Part shown: piece by piece, positions 28,023 to 37,397 of the stretch
How the letters are laid out: every line of letters starts with the position of its first letter
Numbering within the stretch: the first letter of the stretch is position 1
DNA from: an uncultured Bacillota bacterium
GTDB lineage: Bacteria; Bacillota; Clostridia; Peptostreptococcales; Anaerovoracaceae
NCBI GenBank assembly: GCA_927441425.1
Contig: CAKMKG010000006.1
Span: forward strand, 1 to 64,000
DNA: 64,000 bases
Reading direction: 5' to 3'
Program-made: the position numbers and the translations under genes
Notes under the pieces: model-generated
The model's input: only the letters and a program-made list of their open reading frames with translations
Database searches by the model: none
What the model was told of the DNA's origin: nothing

Positions 28023-28099
28023 ACCAGGAACCTAAAATAATAATTTTTTTATTTTCCTTGACAAACAAAAAAGAAACGGTTAGCATATGTATAATCATA

Positions 28100-28420
28100 A
28101 TATAAAAGCGATGACAGAGGAAAGTAGAAATAAGGAACCTATCAGGGATTATCCATCGTTGACTGGAAGTGGATATTAGAGAAATTATTTTGAAGTTCCC
28201 TCTTGAGCTCCAGGCTGAAAATCGATTTGATTCACAAATCGAGCGAGCGAGTAAGTAGGCCTAGGCGTTTTCCCACGTTACAGGGATAGAATATTCGGCA
28301 GTTTTTCTGCTTCGTATTTGAAGAGAGTGCAGTGCTTTTTCAGTACTGAATTTGGGTGGTATCGCGGAAGATATAAATTATAACCTTTCGTCCCTGTATA
28401 GGGGCGAGAGGTTTTTGTTT
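28100..28420 (+). promoter_or_regulatory. T-box riboswitch controlling the aro operon
   Basis: The 14-base T-box core and flanks lie at 28349-28367 (reads AATTTGGGTGG then TATCGCGG), pairing with the uncharged tRNA acceptor end. Stem I starts with AGAGG (28116-28120) paired to CCTCT (28199-28203), and a specifier-loop-like stretch GAAG-TTC lies at 28192-28198. TTC would read tRNA-Phe, which fits a pathway ending in prephenate dehydratase. A GC-rich terminator follows. A TTGACA (28059) and a TATAAT (28090) lie upstream but are 25 bp apart, so the exact promoter is unclear. Confidence 0.9.
28382..28420 (+). terminator. T-box-controlled terminator
   Basis: AACCTTTCGTCCC can pair with GGGGCGAGAGGTT around a TGTATA loop, followed by TTTTTGTTTT. 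The 5' arm overlaps the region that would form the antiterminator with the T-box core, as expected for tRNA-dependent antitermination. Confidence 0.88.
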
Positions 28421-28442
28421 TATTCAGAAAAGGAGAATAAAA

Positions 28443-29456
28443 ATGATTATTGTTTTGAAAAATGGAACGACACAAGAGGACATCAATAAGATATCAGGTT
28501 GGCTGAGCAGATATAATGTAGAGGTTTGTCCAATCGTCGGTGCTGAAACCACGATATTGGGCGTTGTGGGAGATACTTCTTCCATCGACAGAAATTCGGC
28601 TTATCTTAGTGAGTATGTAGATAAAATCATTAAGGTGCAGGAACCATATAAACGCGCCAACAGAAAAATGCACCCTGAGGATACGCTGGTTAATGTGGGC
28701 GGAGTGGAAATCGGAGGAAAAAGAATTGTAGTAATGGCAGGTCCATGCTCTGTGGAAGGCGAAGGGCAAATCGTCGATATCGCGAAGCACATCAAAAAAT
28801 CGGGAGCAGCGATTATTCGAGGCGGAGCATGGAAGCCGAGAACCTCGCCCTACTCCTTTCAGGGATTAAAAGCAGAGGGCTTGGAACTTCTTAATATTGC
28901 AAAGGCGGAAACCGGATTACCAATCGTAACAGAAATCACAAACCCCATGCATGTGGAAAAATTCATCGGGAAGGTGGATTGTTTTCAGGTAGGTGCAAGA
29001 AACATGCAGAACTATGAACTGCTCATCGAATTAGGAAAGGCGAGAATACCGGTACTTCTTAAAAGAGGATTCTCCAATACGTTGGAAGAATTTCTCATGT
29101 CGGCAGAATATATTTTAAGCGGCGGAAATGAAAATGTGATATTATGTGAAAGAGGGATACGAACGAATGAAACCTTCACGAGGAATACACTGGACATCAG
29201 CGCAATTCCTGCATTGAAGCATTTAAGCCACTTGCCCGTCATCATCGATCCGTCGCATGCATCTGGCATGGCATGGATGGTCGAATCACTTTCCATGGCT
29301 GCCATCGCCGCAGGAGCTGATGGTCTGATGATTGAGGTGCATAACGATCCCAAGAATGCTTTGAGTGACGGTGCGCAAAGTCTGAGCTATGAAATGTTCG
29401 ACAGTACCATGAAAAAGCTGAAAGCGATTGCAGCAGTAGTAGACAGGGAATTGTAA
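28443..29456 (+). CDS. aroF: 3-deoxy-7-phosphoheptulonate synthase (type I beta, ACT-like N-terminus)
   Basis: This 337-residue enzyme condenses PEP and erythrose 4-phosphate, the first shikimate step. Residues 1-70 form a ferredoxin-like/ACT-type regulatory domain as in the Thermotoga enzyme. The barrel has VVMAGPCSVEG near residue 97, GGAWKPRTSPYSFQG near residue 123, QVGARNMQNYELL near residue 181, LKRG and IDPSHASGM near residue 271. It is the first gene behind the T-box, so expression should rise when the cognate tRNA is uncharged. Confidence 0.95.
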   Translation: MIIVLKNGTTQEDINKISGWLSRYNVEVCPIVGAETTILGVVGDTSSIDRNSAYLSEYVDKIIKVQEPYKRANRKMHPEDTLVNVGGVEIGGKRIVVMAGPCSVEGEGQIVDIAKHIKKSGAAIIRGGAWKPRTSPYSFQGLKAEGLELLNIAKAETGLPIVTEITNPMHVEKFIGKVDCFQVGARNMQNYELLIELGKARIPVLLKRGFSNTLEEFLMSAEYILSGGNENVILCERGIRTNETFTRNTLDISAIPALKHLSHLPVIIDPSHASGMAWMVESLSMAAIAAGADGLMIEVHNDPKNALSDGAQSLSYEMFDSTMKKLKAIAAVVDREL

Positions 29457-29457
29457 A

Positions 29458-30531
29458 ATGAAAGTATTAAAGCTGATTGGAAAACAGAATACATCGACAA
29501 TCATGATTGAAAAGGGAATCCTGAAAGAGGCTGCCGAACTCTGCAGAACAACTTGCATGGAAATGGGACCTTCCCAAATCTGTATGATTACGGATACCAA
29601 TGTTGCCGGGCTTTACCTGAAGGAGTTGGAGCATAGACTTTCTGAGTTAAAGCTCCCGATATTTCATCATATGATACGCGCAGGAGAAGAACACAAGACA
29701 CTGGAAACCGTTGCCGGGATTTATGATACGTTAAGCAATCATCAATTCGGAAGAGATGATATGATCATTGCCCTGGGTGGCGGTGTTACAGGGGATATTG
29801 CTGGCTATGTCGCTGCCACCTACCTAAGAGGAATTCGGCATCTGGTGCAGATCCCAACCACATTGCTAGCACAGGTGGATTCTTCTGTCGGAGGGAAAAC
29901 CGGAGTAGATTTGCCCCAAGGGAAAAATCTGGTGGGAGCATTCCGCCAGCCGGATCTGGTTCTGATCGATCCGGAGGTGCTGACTTCCCTTCCGGAAAAG
30001 GATTATCATTCCGGAATGGCGGAAATCATCAAGTATGGCTGTATCAGCGATCCGGAACTACTGGAACTCGTTTTAGAGGTCGAGGATAACAAACGGATCA
30101 CGGAGCTCATTGAGCGATGCATCCGTATCAAAATAAAAGTCGTGGAAGCGGATGAAACGGAGGGAGGCCTACGTAGAATCCTGAATTTCGGACATACCAT
30201 TGGTCATGGTGTTGAAAAGCTGGGGAATTATACAAAGCTTTCCCATGGGGAAGCAGTAGCAATTGGAATGGCAGCGGCTGTAAAAATGGGAGAAAGCATC
30301 GGAATCACAAAGGACGGCTGCTTCGAGAGACTGATTCCTATTCTGCAAGCCTTTGGATTGCCTACTGCACTAACTGAGCCTGTGGAAGAGGTTTATGAAG
30401 CGATGCTGACCGATAAAAAGAAACAGGGAGACAGCATCCATTTTGTCTTTATCGAGGAGTTTGGCAAGACGCAGATGAAAAAGATCCCTGCAGTAGAATT
30501 AAAAAAAATGATGAAAGTGTTAGGTGATTAA
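29458..30531 (+). CDS. aroB: 3-dehydroquinate synthase
   Basis: This 357-residue enzyme has the NAD-binding GGGVTGDIAGYVAATYLRG near residue 104, IPTTLLAQVDSSVGGKTGVDLPQGKN-type region from residue 132, GMAEIIKYG near residue 186 and the zinc-ligand His residues in NFGHTIGHGVEKL and LSHGEAVAIGM near residues 243-270. It starts one base after the aroF stop. Confidence 0.96.
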   Translation: MKVLKLIGKQNTSTIMIEKGILKEAAELCRTTCMEMGPSQICMITDTNVAGLYLKELEHRLSELKLPIFHHMIRAGEEHKTLETVAGIYDTLSNHQFGRDDMIIALGGGVTGDIAGYVAATYLRGIRHLVQIPTTLLAQVDSSVGGKTGVDLPQGKNLVGAFRQPDLVLIDPEVLTSLPEKDYHSGMAEIIKYGCISDPELLELVLEVEDNKRITELIERCIRIKIKVVEADETEGGLRRILNFGHTIGHGVEKLGNYTKLSHGEAVAIGMAAAVKMGESIGITKDGCFERLIPILQAFGLPTALTEPVEEVYEAMLTDKKKQGDSIHFVFIEEFGKTQMKKIPAVELKKMMKVLGD

Positions 30532-30532
30532 G

Positions 30533-31633
30533 ATGGGAAGCACTTGGGGAAATCAACTGAAAATATCAATATTTGGCGAGTCCCACGGAAAGGGGATCGG
30601 TGCAGTCATCGACGGATTTCCGGCGGGATTTGCATGTGATATGGAATGGATCCAACAGGAGCTGGCAAGAAGAGCTCCAGGACAGAGCAGCCTGACAACG
30701 GGAAGAAAGGAAGAGGACAGACCGATTATCCTGTCTGGAATCCTTGAAAATACGACAACCGGAGCACCCATTTGCATCATGATTCCAAACACCGACACCC
30801 ATAGTCAGGATTACGAGAACCTGAGAGCAGTACCCCGGCCCAGCCACAGTGACTATACAGGCAAACTGAGATATCGTGGATATCATGATATCCGCGGAGG
30901 CGGACATTTTTCCGGCAGACTCACGGCGCCGATGGTTTTTGCAGGAGCACTGTGTAAGGATTTCTTGAGAAGGAATCATGACATAGTGATTGGATCTCAT
31001 ATTTATAGTGTCGGCGGAGTTGCAGACCGATCCTTTGACCTTGTATCAACAGACAGAGCGCTTTTGGAGCGTTTGCAACAGGAAACCCTTCCTCTCATCA
31101 GCCATGAGGTGGAAGAGAAGATCAGGGAGACGGTTGAACAGGCCAGAAAAGAACTGAATTCTGTGGGCGGCATCATCGAATGTGCCGTAGTGGGGGCAGC
31201 AGCCGGAATCGGAAGTCCCATGTTTCAAAATGTGGAAAGCCGCATCGCTTCTATCCTTTACAGTGTGCCCGCAGTAAAAGGCGTCGAGTTTGGGCTGGGC
31301 TTTGCACTCTCAGGTATGCGCGGCTCCGAGGCCAACGATTGTTATATAGAAGAAGGAAGTAGCGTGAAGACAAGAACCAATCACAACGGCGGGATTGCAG
31401 GCGGAATCACCACTGGAATGCCGATCATTGTAAGAGCTGCGATAAAACCGACCCCTTCCATCAGCAGAGAACAGGTCACCTTAAATCTGGAAACCGGACA
31501 AGAAGAACAACTCCGGATTCACGGAAGGCATGACCCTTGCATTGCAATGCGCGCGCCGGTTGTCGTTGAAGCAGCAGTGGCCGTCGCCTTGATGGATTTA
31601 TATTTGGAGGCTTTCGGGTATGACGCTAAATGA
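30533..31633 (+). CDS. aroC: Chorismate synthase
   Basis: This 366-residue FMN-dependent enzyme converts EPSP to chorismate. It begins [18 protein letters not shown], the family signature, and has [14 protein letters not shown] near residue 104, [11 protein letters not shown] near residue 122, the GMRGSEAND segment and the RxDPC-like [13 protein letters not shown] near residue 330. AGGTG just before the ATG sets the start; a GTG at 30524 is three codons earlier. Its 3' end overlaps pheA by 14 bases. Confidence 0.96.
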   Translation: MGSTWGNQLKISIFGESHGKGIGAVIDGFPAGFACDMEWIQQELARRAPGQSSLTTGRKEEDRPIILSGILENTTTGAPICIMIPNTDTHSQDYENLRAVPRPSHSDYTGKLRYRGYHDIRGGGHFSGRLTAPMVFAGALCKDFLRRNHDIVIGSHIYSVGGVADRSFDLVSTDRALLERLQQETLPLISHEVEEKIRETVEQARKELNSVGGIIECAVVGAAAGIGSPMFQNVESRIASILYSVPAVKGVEFGLGFALSGMRGSEANDCYIEEGSSVKTRTNHNGGIAGGITTGMPIIVRAAIKPTPSISREQVTLNLETGQEEQLRIHGRHDPCIAMRAPVVVEAAVAVALMDLYLEAFGYDAK

Positions 31634-32741
31634 ATTAAGAATGAACATCGATGAGATCGATTTAAAGATAAAAGAGCTGTTTTTGCAGAGAATGAAGGTG
31701 GCAGAAGAGGTTGCTCTTAGCAAAAGCAAAACGGGTGACAAGATTCTGAAGCCGGAGCGGGAGGAGGAGATCATTGCGCTGCTGACTGCTCATATGGACG
31801 GGGCCTGGAAGCTATCCTATTCCTCCTTCTTGAAAAAGGTGATGGAGGTCAGCAGGACGTTTCAATATCGTAAAATGCTGGATCTTGGTGCAGCTTTTCA
31901 GGTTGACTTTCGGGAGGATAGCCCGATCATTGAACGGGTCTGCTATCAAGGATTGCAGGGTTCTTATTCGGAATTGGCTTCCGGTAACATTTTCCCGGAA
32001 GCGAGCAGTTCACCTGTTGATACCTTTGAAGATGTGTTTTTGTGTATCCGCAGCGGAGAGGCCCAGGCCGGGATTTTGCCATTGGAAAACACCACGGCCG
32101 GCGGTGTCTATGAGGTTTATGATCTGCTTCAGAAGTATGATTTGTATATTAATTCCTGCAACATCATAAAGGTGGATCATTGTCTGGCAGCTGTCAGAGA
32201 AGCGAGGCTTGCGGTGATCAAGGAAGTATATTCCCATCCCCAGGCGATTGCTCAGTGTGCAGAATTTTTAAAGTTGCATGGGTTTACAGCGAAAGAAAGC
32301 AGCAATACGGCGGTAGCGGCAAAGGATGTAGCAGAAGCAGGGGACAAAAGCAAAGGTGCCATATGCTCTAAAGAAGCTGCTGAACGTTATGATTTGAATA
32401 TTCTTCTGGAAGGGATCAATCATAACAAGGAAAACGCCACAAAATTCGTTGCTGTCTCACAGCAGTTGATTGTAAAAGAGAGCCATGACAGGATCGCCAT
32501 TGTATTTGCCTGTCCCCATCGAAGCGGAAGTCTGGCTGGCGTCTTGGGTATCTTTGGAGATTACGGCGTGAATCTTACCGAGATTCATTCCAGGCCTGAT
32601 GGGAAAAACCCTTGGGAATATCTCTTTTATGTTGATTTTACAGGTAATTTAAAGGATGAACGGATCAGAGCCTTATTATATCAGCTCTCGGAAGAACTCC
32701 CCTTTGTCAAGATTATCGGAAGCTACGAAAGTAAAAATTAA
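31620..32741 (+). CDS. pheA: Bifunctional chorismate mutase / prephenate dehydratase
   Basis: This 373-residue P-protein runs chorismate to phenylpyruvate. Residues 1-85 are an AroQ-type chorismate mutase (IDEIDLKIKELFLQRMKVAEEVA). Prephenate dehydratase follows from about residue 105 with YQGLQGSYSE, LENTTAGGVYEVYDLL near residue 155 and the SSNTAVAAKD segment where relatives have the TRF motif. A C-terminal ACT domain (about 290-370) contains GSLAGVLGIFGDYGVNLTEIHSRP, the likely phenylalanine-binding site. The order matches the Phe-type T-box specifier. Confidence 0.94.
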   Translation: MTLNELRMNIDEIDLKIKELFLQRMKVAEEVALSKSKTGDKILKPEREEEIIALLTAHMDGAWKLSYSSFLKKVMEVSRTFQYRKMLDLGAAFQVDFREDSPIIERVCYQGLQGSYSELASGNIFPEASSSPVDTFEDVFLCIRSGEAQAGILPLENTTAGGVYEVYDLLQKYDLYINSCNIIKVDHCLAAVREARLAVIKEVYSHPQAIAQCAEFLKLHGFTAKESSNTAVAAKDVAEAGDKSKGAICSKEAAERYDLNILLEGINHNKENATKFVAVSQQLIVKESHDRIAIVFACPHRSGSLAGVLGIFGDYGVNLTEIHSRPDGKNPWEYLFYVDFTGNLKDERIRALLYQLSEELPFVKIIGSYESKN

Positions 32742-32783
32742 AGTAAAATACAGAACGAATCATAGATTGTAAAGGAATGAATT

Positions 32784-34052
32784 ATGGAAATCACAACCTC
32801 ACGGGGTCTGCGGGGAATGATCACCGTTGCACCGGACAAATCAATATCTCACAGAGCAGTGATGATGGGTTCAATCTCGAAAGGGAAAACTGTTATACAG
32901 AATTTTCTGATGGGAGAGGACTGCCTATCAACCATCGACTGTTTCCGAAAGACGGGAATCCCCATTGATATAAAAAACAATCAGGTTTCCGTTACAGGAA
33001 ACGGGCTTCGGGGGCTTAAGCCGCCGCAGGAGCTGCTCTATACCGGGAATTCGGGGACAACTACGAGATTGCTTTGTGGATTGCTGGCACCCCAACACTT
33101 TTCCTGTACCCTGGATGGGGATGCATCAATCCGCAGGCGACCGATGAATCGCGTGATTGAGCCTCTGAGAGAGATGGGGGCGAAAATAACCGGCACAAAG
33201 GGTGGCTATTCACCCATAACCATAGAAGGTACAGGGCTGAGAGGGATCAATTATAACATGCCCGTTGCAAGCGCACAGCTGAAATCAGCGCTGATCCTTG
33301 CAGGGCTCTATGCGGACGGGGAGACAACCATTTTTGAGCCGAAAGCGTCCAGAAATCATACGGAACTTATGATCAACGGGTTCGGGGGCAATATTACAGC
33401 AGAAAAGAATAAAATCACCGTAAACCCGGCGGAAGAACTGTTCGGCCACGATATCACCGTGCCGGGAGATATTTCCTCTGCTGCGTTTTTTTTGGTTGCA
33501 GCATTAATCGTTCCAAATTCAGAAATCACGATTCAAAATGTTGGACTGAATGATACGAGGACCGGAATCATCGATGTTCTGAAATCCATGGGGGCATCTA
33601 TTCATATCGAAAAGGCAGGGGATGGAATCGAACCGGCAGGAACGATCACCGTAAAGCATTCGCCGCTGCATGGCACGGAGATCGGAGGTGAGCTGATTCC
33701 AAGACTGATTGATGAATTACCGATCCTTGCAGTCGCAGCAGCCTTTGCGGAAGGCAGAACGGTGATCAGGGATGCGGAGGAACTGAAGGTCAAAGAGTCC
33801 AACCGAATCGAAGCAATGGAAAACGAGTTGAAAAAGGCGGGCATCAATGTGTGTTCCACCGTTGACGGGTTGATCATTGAAGGCGGAAAACCGGTTCATA
33901 GTGCCAATTTTCAAACCTACAACGACCACAGAGTTGCTATGTCCATGGCGGTGCTTGCCCTGGCTGCCGAAGGAACGAGTAGAATCGAAAATCATCAGTG
34001 TATCAACATTTCCTATCCGGATTTTTTCAAAACATTGAAATCTGTTCAATAA
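32784..34052 (+). CDS. aroA: 3-phosphoshikimate 1-carboxyvinyltransferase (EPSP synthase)
   Basis: This 422-residue enzyme joins PEP to shikimate 3-phosphate. Visible signatures are APDKSISHRAVM near residue 15, YTGNSGTTTRLLCGLLA near residue 91, the DGDASIRRRPM segment near residue 111, SAQLKSALILAGL near residue 165 and the RVKESNRI-like LKVKESNRIEAM near residue 330, then NDHRVAMS near residue 380. It ends the aro operon; aroE, aroK and aroD/Q are not in this window, so shikimate steps 3-5 are encoded elsewhere. Confidence 0.95.
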   Translation: MEITTSRGLRGMITVAPDKSISHRAVMMGSISKGKTVIQNFLMGEDCLSTIDCFRKTGIPIDIKNNQVSVTGNGLRGLKPPQELLYTGNSGTTTRLLCGLLAPQHFSCTLDGDASIRRRPMNRVIEPLREMGAKITGTKGGYSPITIEGTGLRGINYNMPVASAQLKSALILAGLYADGETTIFEPKASRNHTELMINGFGGNITAEKNKITVNPAEELFGHDITVPGDISSAAFFLVAALIVPNSEITIQNVGLNDTRTGIIDVLKSMGASIHIEKAGDGIEPAGTITVKHSPLHGTEIGGELIPRLIDELPILAVAAAFAEGRTVIRDAEELKVKESNRIEAMENELKKAGINVCSTVDGLIIEGGKPVHSANFQTYNDHRVAMSMAVLALAAEGTSRIENHQCINISYPDFFKTLKSVQ

Positions 34053-34182
34053 AGATTTCATGTGATCAAGATAAAATAGGAATTCTCTGGTAATAAAATG
34101 AAGAATCACTGGAACATTTTTCGACAAAATGTTACAATATATTTAAGCTGTTTTACTCTCTTGCTGGTAGAAAAGGTACGAT

Positions 34183-36768
34183 ATGTTGAAAAAGGGCTCG
34201 ATAAATCAAAAAATGATAGTGGGTATTTTGATAGGCTGCTTGTTGCCATTTGCCCTTGGCAGTATTATTATTAAGAATCAGACTGAGAAATGGCTCTATA
34301 ATAATTATGTTGAACATACCAGTTTGGTATTACACCAAACAGCAGAATATATCGATGAATTTCTGGATCATACCGAAGGGATCGCATCCAGGATGGCTGT
34401 CGAGGAAACCTTTGCCGATACAGATTTGGCACTTAATTCTTATGTTTCCTTCGATCCTGCAACCTTTCAAGCAAATCATTCCGAAGACGAAGAAAAAATT
34501 ACCGCAATGTTTCAATTTATATTGGAAGTTGAAGATATCATCTCCTTTATTTCCTATGGAACGGAAAAGGGAGAGTATATTGAATACCCCGATTTCCGGC
34601 CGGAAAAACCATATGACCCAAGGACCAGGGGCTGGTACCAGACCGCAATCGCATCTGATCAAGTCATTATATCGGAACCTTATCAAACACAGGTTACCAA
34701 TGAACTTGTCATCAGTGTAGACAAAAGAGTAGTGACTGATGATCAAAAAATTGGCGTGATCAGCTTAACGATCAATCTGGATAATATTATGAATCGAATC
34801 GAGAAAATTCCTAATGAAATAGCAGGAAATATATTCGTTTTAAGCCAAGATGATGTTTTTATCAGCAGTCCCGATAATAGGGAATGGCATATGAGATCCG
34901 TCGAGGAGCTTGGTCTGAATGCATTTGAAGAGATTGACCGTTTTAACGGAACGTCCTTTGAAGGACAGCTGAGTGGTGTCGATAAAGTACTAACCGTCTA
35001 CATTTCACCGAACAGCGGGTGGAAATATATCTCAATTATTGATAAAAGTGTTGTTATGGAACAATCCAGTGCACTTTCCACAATGATGAGTTTTATTCTC
35101 GTTGCGACTGCTCTCATAGTCGCAGTTCTCGTCTTTATCATTTCCAACCGTATCACAAAACCGATCAGGTATTTGACACAGATTATTAAAAAGATGGCTA
35201 CGTTTCAATTTGATGCGTATGAACATAAGGATTTCAAGGATTACACAAGTCAAAGCAGCGAGATCGGTGAAATATCCCGTGCCTTAAATACGATGCAGGA
35301 CAATTACATCGAATTGAAAAGCAAAATCAGTTTTATTGATGAAGAAATTCAAAGCATAAACCTTAAGGATACTAAGATCCATAGATTAAGCTTATCCGAT
35401 GACAATCCTTTCGCAGGGATCGCTAATTCTGTGAACGGTCTTTTGCAGAGAGTTTACAGTTATATTAAACAGGTGAAACAGTACAGCGATGAGATCCATT
35501 ATCTGGCGGAACATGACCCATTAACAAATTTGCCAAACCGCCGCAGTTTCCATGCAAAGCTTGATAAGGAGATGACGGCCGGCTCAAAGGGTGCCGTAAT
35601 ACTCCTGGATATGGATAATTTTAAAAGCATAAATGATTCTCTGGGACACGTTTTCGGCGATATTGTGCTCCAGTATGTCTCTGAAAAGCTGGGAACGGCT
35701 GACCCTTCTATTTTTGTATCCCGTTTTGGAGGAGATGAATTTCTTATCCTCTACAAATCGAAAAATGAAGGAGATACGATCGAGGATTATATCAAAAAGA
35801 TATTCAGTCTTTTTAATAAGACGTTGCAGATTGAAGATCAGGAAGTGAAAATTGAATTCAGCATGGGAATATCTGTTTTTCCAGATGATAGTGAAAATAT
35901 CGACCAAATTATCATGAATGCAGATATGGCACTCTATCATGTTAAGAACAATGGGAAGAACAATTTCGCATACTTTAATCATGTCATGGCAAATCTCTTG
36001 AACTATAGAATGGAAATTAAGAAAATACTGATCCAGGCAATCGATAAAGAAAACTTCTACATGGTATACCAGCCCTTGGTTGATTTAAAAACCGGTAGGA
36101 TTTCCGAATATGAAGCCCTTGTAAGGTTAAAAGAACATACCATATTGCCTGGTGATTTTATCAAGATTGCAGAGGAGAATGGACTGATCATTCCATTGGG
36201 TCGAATCGTAACGAAACTCACTGTGCAACAAATGTCAGCCTGGAACCAACTTGGATTGGAACCAAGACCGGTTTCCATCAACTTCTCTGCACTGCAGATC
36301 TATGATATAGGATATAAATCCTATCTGCTTGACTTATTGTCAGAATATAAGGTGCAGCCGCAGTACCTTATAATAGAAATTACAGAGCACGTATTTGTGG
36401 AGAATAGGGAAGCAGCCATCGATTTCATCAATGATCTGAAGTCCTACGGGATACGGTTTGCAATCGATGATTTCGGAGCAGAATATTCAACACTAAGCTA
36501 TCTGACTTCCCTTCCCTTTGACATTCTGAAAATTGATCGAGATTTAAGCCGGAAATTTTTGGAATTAGAAAAAAATGATGCCATAGAAAGCTTGATTAAG
36601 CTGGCGCATGCTTTAAAGCTTAAAATTGTAGCAGAAGGGATTGAGGATTCCGAGCACATTGAACTGCTCCGAGGAGCAAACTGTGACATGATTCAGGGGT
36701 ACTATTTCAGCAAGCCCATGGGTGCGGAAGTAGTACAGGATCATTACAATATAGTTTATTCTATCTGA
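34183..36768 (+). CDS. Membrane dCache-HAMP-GGDEF-EAL cyclic di-GMP enzyme
   Basis: This 861-residue protein has a membrane helix (about 10-30), an extracellular dCache domain (about 35-290), a second helix (about 300-321), HAMP (about 322-375), GGDEF (about 440-600) and EAL (about 610-861). GGDEF at 516-520 is intact, and the EAL side has EAL at 644-646, NFSALQ, EITE, DDFG, KID, EGIE and QGYYFSKP, so both activities look possible. No RxxD inhibitory site is seen before GGDEF. The dCache has Y144, R149, W151, Y152 and Y167 at the spacing of the amino-acid-binding dCache_1AA motif, but Thr196 where Asp is expected. It lies alone after the aro operon; the ligand is unproven. Confidence 0.92.
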   Translation: MLKKGSINQKMIVGILIGCLLPFALGSIIIKNQTEKWLYNNYVEHTSLVLHQTAEYIDEFLDHTEGIASRMAVEETFADTDLALNSYVSFDPATFQANHSEDEEKITAMFQFILEVEDIISFISYGTEKGEYIEYPDFRPEKPYDPRTRGWYQTAIASDQVIISEPYQTQVTNELVISVDKRVVTDDQKIGVISLTINLDNIMNRIEKIPNEIAGNIFVLSQDDVFISSPDNREWHMRSVEELGLNAFEEIDRFNGTSFEGQLSGVDKVLTVYISPNSGWKYISIIDKSVVMEQSSALSTMMSFILVATALIVAVLVFIISNRITKPIRYLTQIIKKMATFQFDAYEHKDFKDYTSQSSEIGEISRALNTMQDNYIELKSKISFIDEEIQSINLKDTKIHRLSLSDDNPFAGIANSVNGLLQRVYSYIKQVKQYSDEIHYLAEHDPLTNLPNRRSFHAKLDKEMTAGSKGAVILLDMDNFKSINDSLGHVFGDIVLQYVSEKLGTADPSIFVSRFGGDEFLILYKSKNEGDTIEDYIKKIFSLFNKTLQIEDQEVKIEFSMGISVFPDDSENIDQIIMNADMALYHVKNNGKNNFAYFNHVMANLLNYRMEIKKILIQAIDKENFYMVYQPLVDLKTGRISEYEALVRLKEHTILPGDFIKIAEENGLIIPLGRIVTKLTVQQMSAWNQLGLEPRPVSINFSALQIYDIGYKSYLLDLLSEYKVQPQYLIIEITEHVFVENREAAIDFINDLKSYGIRFAIDDFGAEYSTLSYLTSLPFDILKIDRDLSRKFLELEKNDAIESLIKLAHALKLKIVAEGIEDSEHIELLRGANCDMIQGYYFSKPMGAEVVQDHYNIVYSI

Positions 36769-36827
36769 GCAAGTAGAATTTTGATACATAAGTATTACGA
36801 TACAACCCATAATATATTTAGAAATAC

Positions 36828-36856
36828 TTTACAAAAAAAAACATATGTGTTATCAT
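36828..36856 (+). promoter_or_regulatory. Promoter of rpsO
   Basis: TTTACA and TATCAT are 17 bp apart with a TG one base before the -10 hexamer (extended -10). The leader between 36862 and 36930 can fold (CCT-TTGGC near 36873 with GCC-TGAGG near 36912) and may be the S15 autoregulatory site. Confidence 0.6.
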
Positions 36857-36944
36857 TTATTGTCAATAGATACCTTTGGCTGAGTTTTACGACACTCCGA
36901 CGTAGTACACGGCCTGAGGTGAAAGAATGAAAGGAGATATTATA

Positions 36945-37211
36945 ATGATTGATCAAACAAAAAAAGCAGAAATTATCAATGAGTACAAGACAAAAGAGGG
37001 AGACACCGGTTCCCCGGAAGTTCAGGTTGCCATTCTTACCTACAGAATCAACGATTTGAATGAACATTTAAAAATCCATAAAAAGGACCACCATTCCAGG
37101 AGAGGTCTCCTAAAGATGGTTGGACAGAGAAGAAACCTTCTTAATTACCTAAAGAACAAAGATGTCACAAGATACAGAGATCTGATTGCTCGTTTGGGAT
37201 TAAGAAAATAG
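36945..37211 (+). CDS. rpsO: 30S ribosomal protein S15
   Basis: This 88-residue protein matches S15 length and motifs: [21 protein letters not shown] near residue 20 and [21 protein letters not shown] near residue 45. The ATG with AAAGGAGA upstream is chosen; an earlier in-frame ATG (36927) would precede that site. It is followed by a strong hairpin and pnp. Confidence 0.97.
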   Translation: MIDQTKKAEIINEYKTKEGDTGSPEVQVAILTYRINDLNEHLKIHKKDHHSRRGLLKMVGQRRNLLNYLKNKDVTRYRDLIARLGLRK

Positions 37212-37222
37212 TTCTGAAAATC

Positions 37223-37251
37223 AAAAGCGGGGGAATCCCCGCTTTTATTTT
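37223..37251 (+). terminator. Terminator between rpsO and pnp
   Basis: A 10-bp perfect stem AAAAGCGGGG/CCCCGCTTTT with a GAAT loop, followed by ATTTTAG. It separates rpsO from pnp or sets their ratio. Confidence 0.85.
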
Positions 37252-37397
37252 AGTAGTTTCTTGCAAGACTCGCTGCGATTTGTATGCAAATTGGGCAGAC
37301 TACAAAACAGGGAGGCCGTTCTTTTATCAGGACTCCCATTGTGCCTGAGCACATAAAAATTTGGTAAAAGAAAAAGATTAACAGGAGGAAGTTGTTA

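Noticed and set aside
28059-28095. TTGACA and TATAAT before the T-box as one promoter
   Set aside because: The hexamers are 25 bp apart, too far for a normal sigma-A promoter; an overlapping alternative -10 may be used.
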